The translations under genes were made by a program, and so were the position numbers. A stretch of 7,401 nucleotides of DNA, taken from positions 1 to 7,401 of the forward strand of contig CAYZTT010000023.1 of NCBI GenBank assembly GCA_964481835.1. Reading direction: 5' to 3'. Source of the DNA: JABIBT01 sp964481835 (GTDB lineage: Archaea > Nanobdellota > Nanobdellia > SCGC-AAA011-G17 > PNOQ01). This document shows, in pieces, positions 1 through 5,452 of this stretch (position 1 is its first letter; each line of letters begins with the position of its first letter). Below the pieces are notes generated by a model, which made no database searches, was not told where the DNA came from, and worked only from the letters and a program-made list of their open reading frames with translations.

Positions 1-369
1 TCCTTTCACTACCTTTTCAATTTCTCTACCGAACCCCGGATGGAAAACAACTTTTTTGGCACCCATCAATTTAGCGAGATGGGAGGTTTTCAATAGCTCT
101 TTCACAGAATTTTCATATACTCTCTGTTTTTGAGAGGTGAAAACAACATAATAGGGACCATGCACACTTAGAGCTATATCGAATTTTTTTGCCCTCTTCC
201 CAAATTCAATCGCATCCTCTTCTTTCATCCTTGCACCGTAAGTCATTTGCCTTTCTTGGGCATTCAGGCCTATTTTATGACTCCACTCAATAACCCCCAA
301 TTTATCCTTCCTGAACTCGGACTTCCAAAAATTCAAAGGATTCCCAGCAGCACCAAAACGGATTTCCAT
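1..369 (-). CDS. nfo: Endonuclease IV (AP endonuclease), N-terminal part, cut by window edge
   Basis: Endonuclease IV cleaves DNA 5' of abasic sites in base excision repair, using a trinuclear zinc centre in a TIM barrel. The reading frame opens at an ATG (367-369 on the complement) and runs off the left edge after 123 codons, so more than half of the usual ~280 residues is missing. The translation begins MEIRFGAAGNPLNF and contains SVHGPYY (His70) and VVFHPGFG (His110). These correspond to the first two zinc-binding histidines of the family (E. coli His69 and His109), and their 40-residue spacing is the same. No stop or frameshift was seen in the visible part. The gene diverges from tRNA-Asn. 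A palindromic TTTATAAA at 427-434 lies about 61 nt upstream of the ATG and could give a leader of roughly 33 nt. A weak GGCAGG precedes the start. The identification rests on the N-terminal third and the two metal-binding motifs; another TIM-barrel (xylose-isomerase-like) enzyme is the alternative. Confidence 0.85.
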   Translation of the reverse strand, partial: MEIRFGAAGNPLNFWKSEFRKDKLGVIEWSHKIGLNAQERQMTYGARMKEEDAIEFGKRAKKFDIALSVHGPYYVVFTSQKQRVYENSVKELLKTSHLAKLMGAKKVVFHPGFGREIEKVVKG

Positions 370-426
370 AACCTGCCAAGGCGAAGATTATTGAAAAGCT
401 TTTCCCTATTAAACTACAACATAACC

Positions 427-434
427 TTTATAAA
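427..434. promoter_or_regulatory. Palindromic TATA box between nfo and tRNA-Asn, possibly bidirectional
   Basis: TTTATAAA is its own reverse complement. Its centre is about 27 nt upstream of the first base of tRNA-Asn on the plus strand, the normal archaeal TATA spacing. Read on the minus strand it would place a start near 403, about 33 nt before the nfo ATG. It is the only strong TATA-like element in the 88-nt gap between the two genes. Use in both directions is inferred, not shown. Confidence 0.6.
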
Positions 435-457
435 CAAAATTAGTTCACATTTCTTAT

Positions 458-546
458 GCCTCGGTAGCTCAGTCTGGTTCGAGCGCATGGCTGTTAAAGC
501 TTTTGCAGAAACCATGAGGTCGCAGGTTCAAATCCTGCCCGGGGCG
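458..546 (+). tRNA. tRNA-Asn(GUU) with a 14-nt intron
   Basis: The cloverleaf folds fully. The 7-bp acceptor (458-464 with 539-545) has one G-U pair. The D stem is GCTC/GAGC (467-470 with 481-484), the anticodon stem CATGG/CCATG (486-490 with 512-516), and the T stem GCAGG/CCTGC (522-526 with 534-538) with loop TTCAAAT. The discriminator is G546, as expected for Asn. CCA is not encoded. The anticodon GTT is at 493-495. The anticodon loop is interrupted by 14 nt at 497-510. Removing them leaves a normal 7-nt loop CTGTTAA and a mature tRNA of 75 nt before CCA addition. A TATA box lies at -27, and a short T-rich stretch (CTTTCTT) follows. The tRNA is divergent from nfo and precedes a LAGLIDADG-like gene. 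Confidence 0.95.
497..510 (+). other. tRNA-Asn intron with canonical bulge-helix-bulge
   Basis: The intron AAGCTTTTGCAGAA lies between tRNA positions 37 and 38. Bases 491-494 (CTGT) pair with 505-508 (GCAG) as a 4-bp central helix. This leaves two 3-nt bulges, 495-497 and 509-511. Cleavage after the second base of each bulge gives exactly 496|497 and 510|511, the archaeal splicing endonuclease rule. The distal hairpin is minimal (498-504, at best two pairs), so the intron is close to the shortest that can still form this motif. Confidence 0.9.
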
Positions 547-580
547 CTTTCTTGTCATCTTGCCATACACGAGAAAAGAA

Positions 581-588
581 TATTTAAA
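581..588 (+). promoter_or_regulatory. TATA box for the LAGLIDADG-like gene
   Basis: TATTTAAA is centred about 25 nt upstream of the ATG at 610, which fits transcription starting at or next to the start codon (a leaderless mRNA). The spacing supports 610 as the true start and argues that the gene has its own promoter instead of reading through from the tRNA. Confidence 0.5.
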
Positions 589-609
589 CCAAACTTCCCA
601 TCTAGTGAT

Positions 610-990
610 ATGGAGCTGAGTAAAGAATTAGGATTAATGTTATATTGGGGAGAAGGAGACAAGGCACAAACTCACATGGTAGCACTAACAAATACGGATC
701 CAAAACTCCTTGCCTATTTTGCCAAGTGGTTAAGAGAATACTTCAAAATTGATGAAGAAAGATTAAGATGCAGATTATATCTTTGGGAGAATCTAGAAGA
801 ACAAAAAATAAAAGAATACTGGTCAAAAACACTAAACATACCAACAACACAGTTTACAAAATCGTATATTTCTAAATCTAAACCAAACATTCGGAAAAAC
901 CGTCACAATAAGGGAGTATGCAGGGTATCTTATTGTTCTACAGTAATGCTAAAAGAAATAAAGAATTCTATCGAACAAAAATTCCATTAA
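610..990 (+). CDS. Small LAGLIDADG-like (homing-endonuclease-related) protein
   Basis: This is a 126-residue protein. Near the N-terminus it has ELGLMLYWGEGDK (residues 6-18), which resembles a LAGLIDADG helix with Glu in place of the usual acidic metal ligand. A TNTDPKLLAYFAKWLREYF segment (27-45), a YWSKTLNIPTTQFTK segment (70-84) and a C-terminal GVCRVSYCST segment (102-111) follow. This order is typical of a widespread, poorly characterised LAGLIDADG-like group that is sometimes fused to a helix-turn-helix. No helix-turn-helix precedes the motif here. With a single motif, a nuclease would have to act as a dimer, and catalysis is not demonstrated. The start at 610 is chosen because the frame upstream overlaps the tRNA, no in-frame ATG lies between the tRNA and 610, and a TATA box lies at 581-588. 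The stop abuts the lysS stop with no gap. It could instead be a DNA-binding regulator derived from such an enzyme. Confidence 0.65.
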   Translation: MELSKELGLMLYWGEGDKAQTHMVALTNTDPKLLAYFAKWLREYFKIDEERLRCRLYLWENLEEQKIKEYWSKTLNIPTTQFTKSYISKSKPNIRKNRHNKGVCRVSYCSTVMLKEIKNSIEQKFH

Positions 991-2460
991 CTATTTTTCA
1001 GGACGCATTGTAGGAAATAAAATTACATCCCTCAGAGATTTAGCATTAGTCAACAACATAATCACCCTATCCATTCCAATCCCCAAACCTCCTGCAGGAG
1101 GCATACCATACTCTAAAGCACGAACAAAATCCTTGTCCATGGGGTTTGCCTCGTCATCTCCTTTCTTCCGCTGTTTCTCTTGCCCTTTTAGTAGTTTATC
1201 TTGAATCAGAGGATCATTCAATTCAGAATATGCGTTTCCAACTTCATGGCCATTGATAAAAAACTCGAATCTTTCTATCAATTCCGGATTTCCTCTTTTT
1301 TCTTTACACAATGGAGAGGTTTCTTTTGGATAATCAGTTACAAAAGTGGGCTGAATCAGTTTCTCTTCGACTAATTCCTCAAATAAATCATTTATTGCCC
1401 ATCCCTTATTAAATTCTTTCTGCTCTATCTTATACTTCTTAAGCAATTTTATTATATCGGAATCACTTAATTTATCCACATCTATCTTCCCATATTTTTT
1501 CAAGGCATCCTTCATAGTTATCCTATTCCAAGGTGTTTTAAAATCAATCGATTTTCCCTGATACTCAACCTTCGTAGATCCGGTGATTTCCTTAGCCAAA
1601 TAACTAATTAATTCCTCGGTCAGTTTCATAATATCATTATAATCTTTATATGCCCAATACAATTCCAGCATAGTGAACTCAGGGTTATGGGTCCGATCTA
1701 CACCTTCATTCCTAAAGCTCTTGCCCAAAAAGTAAACGCTCTCAAATCCTCCAACAAGTAATCTCTTCAAATACAATTCCGGAGATATACTCAAGAACAA
1801 ATCAATATCCCATGCATGGATGTGGGTTTTAAATGGTCTCGCCTTGGCCCCGCCATAGATAGTTTGCAAGGAAGGAATATCAGTCTCAATAAAATCCTTC
1901 TTACTTAGATAGGCCCTAGTCAAATTCATAATCTTATCTCTTTTTAAAAACACGTCCCGAATTTCGGGATTTACAATCAAATCAACATATCTCTGTCTGT
2001 ATCGTAACTCCTCATCTTTCAAACCATGCCATTTGGAAGGCAGTGGCCTTAATGCCTTTGATAACAACTCATACTTCTTTACTTCTAGAGTTATCTCTCC
2101 TTTTTTGGTTCTAAAGACAATTCCCTCTGCACCAATTATATCTCCTAGATCAAATTTAGTTAACAGCTTATAAAGTTCCTTCCCTAATTTGTCTTCTGAA
2201 GCGTAAAGTTGAAGCTTTCCAGATAAATCTTGGATTGTGATAAAAGAAGTCTTTCCCATCCTTCTAAAAGTCAAGATTCTTCCAGCAACACTTCTCTTTC
2301 TCGAACTCTTTTCATGGGATTTTAATTTTGAGAATTCCTTCAATATTTCACTAGCATCATTTTTCTTATTAAAAATATAGGGATACGGGTTAATCCCTTT
2401 TTCCTTAAAGTAATTTAATTTTTGTTTTCTTAACTGAAATTGCTCATGCCCTTCTTCCAT
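991..2460 (-). CDS. lysS: Lysyl-tRNA synthetase, class II
   Basis: LysS charges tRNA-Lys with lysine using ATP in the cytoplasm. The 489-residue length fits class II LysRS (about 490-510). An N-terminal helix (about 1-30, ending GINPYPY) leads into an OB-fold anticodon-binding domain (about 55-135, VAGRILTFRRMGKTSFITIQD). The catalytic core begins at LRYRQRYVDLIVN (152-164). Motif 2 is FRNEG (249-253) plus THNPEFTMLE (257-266), and motif 3 is GLGIGMDR (458-465). The FINGHEVGNAYSELNDP segment (401-417) carries substrate-binding Glu and Asn residues. All expected motifs are intact. Many archaea use the unrelated class I enzyme (lysK), so class II here suggests a bacterial-type enzyme, as in several DPANN lineages. 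The gene lies 39 nt after purA on the same strand but has its own TATA-like box at 2483-2490, 26 nt upstream, so it may be transcribed separately. It converges tail-to-tail with the LAGLIDADG-like gene without any spacer. Confidence 0.97.
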   Translation of the reverse strand: MEEGHEQFQLRKQKLNYFKEKGINPYPYIFNKKNDASEILKEFSKLKSHEKSSRKRSVAGRILTFRRMGKTSFITIQDLSGKLQLYASEDKLGKELYKLLTKFDLGDIIGAEGIVFRTKKGEITLEVKKYELLSKALRPLPSKWHGLKDEELRYRQRYVDLIVNPEIRDVFLKRDKIMNLTRAYLSKKDFIETDIPSLQTIYGGAKARPFKTHIHAWDIDLFLSISPELYLKRLLVGGFESVYFLGKSFRNEGVDRTHNPEFTMLELYWAYKDYNDIMKLTEELISYLAKEITGSTKVEYQGKSIDFKTPWNRITMKDALKKYGKIDVDKLSDSDIIKLLKKYKIEQKEFNKGWAINDLFEELVEEKLIQPTFVTDYPKETSPLCKEKRGNPELIERFEFFINGHEVGNAYSELNDPLIQDKLLKGQEKQRKKGDDEANPMDKDFVRALEYGMPPAGGLGIGMDRVIMLLTNAKSLRDVILFPTMRPEK

Positions 2461-2482
2461 AATCTACATCTCAGATACTAGT

Positions 2483-2490
2483 ATTAAAAA
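2483..2490 (-). promoter_or_regulatory. TATA-like box for lysS
   Basis: Read on the minus strand the sequence is TTTTTAAT, centred about 26 nt upstream of the lysS ATG. This spacing predicts a leaderless transcript, and no convincing Shine-Dalgarno site precedes the ATG. The T-run also lies just past the purA stop and could contribute to ending purA transcription. Confidence 0.45.
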
Positions 2491-2499
2491 GTTTCTTTT

Positions 2500-3723
2500 T
2501 TAATTCCAATAACTATCCTTCATGATAGTCTGGTTTCTCTCAGGGCCAACAGAAACATCAAGAGGAACTCCTAACAGTTCCATCAATCTATTAACATATT
2601 TTTTTGCATTCTCAGGCAATTCCTCAAAACTTCTACAATTAGTAATATCTTGCTCCCACCCATGCATGCTCTCATAAATTGGCTTTACTTTTCTGAGTTT
2701 AATTGCATCAGGAATAAATCCGACCTCTTCACCATCTTTTTCATAACCAACACAAATTTTCACTTCACCAAATCCAGACAAAACATCCAATTTAGTTAAG
2801 AATATTCTATCAATACCATTAATTCTAATACCATATTTTATCAAAGGAACATCGAACCACCCACACCTTCTGGGCCTTCCAGTTGTTGCCCCATACTCTC
2901 CACCTTTCTCTCTTATTTTCTCTCCAACTTCATCATCTAACTGCGTAGTTAATGGGCCTGCCCCATTTGCATCCACTCTTGTAACATATGCCTTTGCAAC
3001 TCCCACAACCATGTCAATAAATTTATGAGAAACACCACTTCCAGTCATAACTCCCCCTATAGTGGGGTTTGAACTAGTTCCTTCCGGATACTGGCCATGG
3101 TCTATATCTAACCCAACGCCTTGGGCACCTTCAAATAATATATTGTAATTATTTTCTTTTGCGTAGTATAATAATTTAGAACCATCCTGTACATATTCAA
3201 GTAGGTCCTTATGTTCGTCTAAGAATTTTTTATAATTAACCAAATTCATTCTAGCTGCAACATCAAAAGCATGGATATTCTCAAGGGAAACATCCAAATC
3301 AAAGAATCTCAACCCCTTCTTTCCCGCTTTATTTGCATAGCAAGGGGCAATACCTCTCCCAGTACCACTCTCACTTTTTGAACCATCTACCTGCTCAGGC
3401 AAAACCATATGTGCGCCCGGATCAATAAACAAATTCCCCTTGACCTGGAAGCCCTTGTCCTCCAAGTCTTTCATCTCATCTCTAACCGTAATAGGGTTGA
3501 TAACCATGCCTCTTCCCATTATACATTTCTTTCCCCTTAGAATTCCTGAAGGGATCTGATGCAGAATTACTTGTTTATCACCAATTTTTATTGTGTGCCC
3601 TGCGTTAGCACCGCCCTGATATCTAACTACGAAATCTGCATTTTCAGATAAGAAATCAACTAGCTTGCCTTTTCCTTCATCACCATACTGCATCCCTATA
3701 ACAACAATACCTTTTCCACCCAT
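2500..3723 (-). CDS. purA: Adenylosuccinate synthetase
   Basis: PurA makes adenylosuccinate from IMP, aspartate and GTP, the committed step from IMP to AMP. The 407 residues approach the bacterial length (E. coli 432) and exceed the short form of about 340 found in some archaea. Visible motifs are GDEGKGK (14-20) with catalytic Asp15, QGGANAGHT (36-44) with catalytic His43, and GTGRGIAPCY (120-129) in the IMP loop. Further on are EGAQG (198-202), TSSNPT (216-221), TTGRPRRCGWFD (280-291, aspartate loop and base recognition), LTKLDVL (309-315, guanine specificity) and SVGPER (391-396). Asp15 and His43 match E. coli Asp13 and His41. The position corresponding to E. coli Arg143, which reaches across the dimer to IMP, appears to be Lys135. 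A TATA box 29 nt upstream predicts a leaderless or near-leaderless mRNA. lysS follows 39 nt downstream. Confidence 0.97.
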   Translation of the reverse strand: MGGKGIVVIGMQYGDEGKGKLVDFLSENADFVVRYQGGANAGHTIKIGDKQVILHQIPSGILRGKKCIMGRGMVINPITVRDEMKDLEDKGFQVKGNLFIDPGAHMVLPEQVDGSKSESGTGRGIAPCYANKAGKKGLRFFDLDVSLENIHAFDVAARMNLVNYKKFLDEHKDLLEYVQDGSKLLYYAKENNYNILFEGAQGVGLDIDHGQYPEGTSSNPTIGGVMTGSGVSHKFIDMVVGVAKAYVTRVDANGAGPLTTQLDDEVGEKIREKGGEYGATTGRPRRCGWFDVPLIKYGIRINGIDRIFLTKLDVLSGFGEVKICVGYEKDGEEVGFIPDAIKLRKVKPIYESMHGWEQDITNCRSFEELPENAKKYVNRLMELLGVPLDVSVGPERNQTIMKDSYWN

Positions 3724-3748
3724 GCGGATATCTGGTAATGAGATTTAA

Positions 3749-3756
3749 TTTATAAA
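3749..3756 (-). promoter_or_regulatory. TATA box for purA
   Basis: TTTATAAA is centred about 29 nt upstream of the purA ATG, so transcription would start at or within a few bases of the start codon. It separates purA from the upstream nuclease-like gene, whose stop is 57 nt away. The octamer is identical to the boxes at 427-434 and 5015-5022. In the opposite direction it would drive antisense RNA into the nuclease-like gene, for which there is no other evidence. Confidence 0.6.
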
Positions 3757-3780
3757 GATTTATTTAATCCGTTCCCTTAC

Positions 3781-4959
3781 TTAAAAAGGTAAATCTTCAT
3801 CATCGTCATCAAACAAGGTCCTAACCTCCTCTTCCCTCAATCCAACTTCAGAAGGCCGGGGAGCACCCACTATTCTTTCTAAACTCTCTCTGACCCAATT
3901 GGGACAATCAATTCCTAAATTTGTGCCGCTTTTTGCCGCCTCAGACTGTAGCCTCTCGAGGGCCAACATCTTTTTCTGCCTTCTAGATTCTAGGTACAAG
4001 GCCATGGCCTCTTTAGCTCTTCCATAAATTATTGGAAATTCATCCCTTATCCACTCCCTTTCAGATCTTCCCACTATAGAAATTATAGGAAATCTCCTTG
4101 CACCAAAGGTTCCTCCATTAAGCCGGACTGCAAGTCCCCCGGGAGACAACTTTCGAACAACACGATAATTTTTAGGATCTAATCCTAAACCCTCCAAGGC
4201 AGTCTCAGGGTCTCTAAAAAGTGCCTCCATAAATTCGGGCCTTGCCAGTACACAAGGATCATAGGTCCCCGTATCCGCCATCCTAGAAAATTGATCGGCA
4301 CCCCCCTTTTCCATCCATTTCCCATGTAGACTGACTAGGACACTTAAAGGTAAGCGAATACTTGCTAAAGTTCCATGGGAAAGAGATCTATGGAGTTTAA
4401 ATTCATTCATAGGGGGTTTTGATTTTCGCCTTGGATTAAATTTTATATTTTGAAAAGAATGGCAATACATATTGACCCAAAATTCAGAGGCAGGATGTTG
4501 CTTTTGCAATTCTAAATATCTAAAAATTTGAGGATCCCTTAAATGTAACTCTCCACCAACTTTCCAAGATTTTGTTTCCGAGAGAACACCTGCTCCCACA
4601 TCCACATGATCAGGTTTTATAAGAATCCCATCCGGGAGCCCTTCAGGGTTTACATATTCTCTTGCCTCCTCATATTCTAGTTGGTATTGATCGTTTTGGC
4701 CTCCAACAAATAGGTGATTTTGAGGAACCCCTCCATACAATGCAGTAGTTACCCCCTCAAAATAATTTCCCATTGTTTTATGGGTGCCAACCTTCTTCTT
4801 TATCCCTCCCTGATCTACTCTTGTGGGGACCTCAATAATATCACAAACAGGTTTCAATACGGCCCGGAATTTACCTCGTTCAGCAGCAAGGATTTCTTCA
4901 AATCTGATTATTTTGCTATCCCTAAAAACTCCTACCTTTTTCTCCTTTCTTGCGGCCAT
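3781..4959 (-). CDS. Uncharacterised protein with PD-(D/E)XK nuclease signature and SSB-like acidic tail
   Basis: I do not recognise a named family. Counting 392 residues from the ATG at 4959, the first two-fifths show the motif order of RecB/lambda-exonuclease-like PD-(D/E)XK nucleases. A GNYFE helix has Glu68, LPDGIL has Asp110, SETKSWK has Glu128 and Lys130, and DPQIFRYLEL has Gln144, like the RecB QxxxY motif. A second PD at 116-117 is an alternative. The C-terminal half is unassigned, with a charged helix (about 300-345, ending in an Arg/Lys-rich ESRRQKKMLALERL). The protein ends FDDDDEDLPF, closely resembling the tip of bacterial SSB. By hand count it has more Arg (33) than Lys (26), whereas LysS has about twice as many Lys as Arg. 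Several stretches also look GC-richer than the neighbours, so it may have been acquired. A GTG at 4980, in frame, would add seven residues (MPCFPFW). ATG is preferred because MAARKEKK is a natural start. The gene is divergent from tRNA-Ile. The nuclease call is inference. Confidence 0.6.
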   Translation of the reverse strand: MAARKEKKVGVFRDSKIIRFEEILAAERGKFRAVLKPVCDIIEVPTRVDQGGIKKKVGTHKTMGNYFEGVTTALYGGVPQNHLFVGGQNDQYQLEYEEAREYVNPEGLPDGILIKPDHVDVGAGVLSETKSWKVGGELHLRDPQIFRYLELQKQHPASEFWVNMYCHSFQNIKFNPRRKSKPPMNEFKLHRSLSHGTLASIRLPLSVLVSLHGKWMEKGGADQFSRMADTGTYDPCVLARPEFMEALFRDPETALEGLGLDPKNYRVVRKLSPGGLAVRLNGGTFGARRFPIISIVGRSEREWIRDEFPIIYGRAKEAMALYLESRRQKKMLALERLQSEAAKSGTNLGIDCPNWVRESLERIVGAPRPSEVGLREEEVRTLFDDDDEDLPF

Positions 4960-5014
4960 CCAAAATGGGAAACAGGGCACGCTTAAAAAGAATTTCTAAC
5001 CTTCAATCGTTACA

Positions 5015-5022
5015 TTTATAAA
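5015..5022. promoter_or_regulatory. Palindromic TATA box between the nuclease-like gene and tRNA-Ile, possibly bidirectional
   Basis: TTTATAAA is centred about 28 nt upstream of the tRNA-Ile 5' end on the plus strand. On the minus strand it predicts a start near 4991, about 32 nt before the preferred ATG (4959) and about 11 nt before the alternative GTG (4980). It is the only good TATA candidate in this gap and repeats the arrangement at 427-434. Confidence 0.6.
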
Positions 5023-5046
5023 AGAAAATCCTTCTTCAAAATTTGA

Positions 5047-5123
5047 GGCCCGGTAGCTTAGCCTGGTGGAGCACTCGACTGATAATCGAGAGGTCGTCGG
5101 TTCAAATCCGATCCGGGCCACCA
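5047..5123 (+). tRNA. tRNA-Ile(GAU)
   Basis: This is an uninterrupted cloverleaf. The acceptor is GGCCCGG/CCGGGCC (5047-5053 with 5113-5119), and the D stem GCTT/GAGC includes one G-U pair. The anticodon stem is CTCGA/TCGAG (5074-5078 with 5086-5090) with loop CTGATAA and anticodon GAT at 5081-5083. The T stem is GTCGG/CCGAT with loop TTCAAAT. The discriminator A5120 is normal for Ile. Unlike tRNA-Asn in this window, the 3' CCA (5121-5123) is present in the DNA. The T-rich sequence just downstream (to about 5140) may serve as terminator and lies over the 3' end of the convergent tRNA-binding protein gene. Confidence 0.96.
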
Positions 5124-5128
5124 TTTAT

Positions 5129-5452
5129 TTAGCTAATTTTAGCCCCAGAATTAATATCTTTCTCGGGAGTCAATAAGACCACTTTATCTCCATCACTAGC
5201 AGCCAAAAGCATTCCTTCGCTTTTCACACCCCTCAAAACAGCAGGTTTCAAATTAGTAAAGACAATTATTTTCTTTCCGGTCAATTCTTCTTTAGAATAA
5301 CTTTGTTTAACCCCCGCAACAATGGATCTCTCTTCATCTCCCAACTTTATCTTCAAAACATACAATTTATCTGCATTCGGATGATCTTCAACTTCTAAAA
5401 CTTCCGCAACCCTCAAATCCAAATTCTGCCAATCTTTAAATTCAATTTCCAT
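5129..5452 (-). CDS. Methionyl-tRNA synthetase beta subunit (EMAP/Trbp111-type tRNA-binding domain)
   Basis: This is a 107-residue stand-alone OB-fold tRNA-binding protein. The core runs from WQNLDLRVAEVLEVEDHPNADKLYVLKIKLG (about 8-38) through RSIVAGVKQSY (42-52), KIIVFTNLKPAVLRGVKSEGMLLAA (about 61-85) and VVLLTPE (about 91-97). This is the complete domain seen as Trbp111, the Aquifex MetRS beta subunit and the C-terminal extension of dimeric MetRS. It dimerises and adds general affinity for tRNA to the synthetase. Its ATG lies inside the end of metG, sharing 11 nt (5442-5452), so the two are almost certainly co-transcribed and probably translationally coupled. The stop is only 5 nt from the encoded CCA of the convergent tRNA-Ile. 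The domain call is firm; partnership with MetG rests on the overlap and on known fused homologues. Confidence 0.93.
   Translation of the reverse strand: MEIEFKDWQNLDLRVAEVLEVEDHPNADKLYVLKIKLGDEERSIVAGVKQSYSKEELTGKKIIVFTNLKPAVLRGVKSEGMLLAASDGDKVVLLTPEKDINSGAKIS

Noticed and set aside
247..609. An open frame upstream of the small gene at 610, continuous with it
   Set aside because: It runs antisense through the nfo N-terminus and straight through the tRNA-Asn gene, and its translation looks non-coding. Only the part from 610 has family-like sequence.
2461..2499. Riboswitch or structured leader upstream of lysS
   Set aside because: The gap is 39 nt and is fully accounted for by a TATA-like box and a short spacer; there is no room or pairing for a structured leader.
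3781..4959. Calling the acidic-tailed protein a single-stranded DNA-binding protein
   Set aside because: Only the last ten residues resemble SSB. No OB-fold pattern was recognised, and the nuclease-like motif set and length do not fit SSB.
4714..4986. 90-codon open frame on the plus strand
   Set aside because: It lies wholly opposite the nuclease-like gene, shows no recognisable domain, and has no promoter at a sensible distance.
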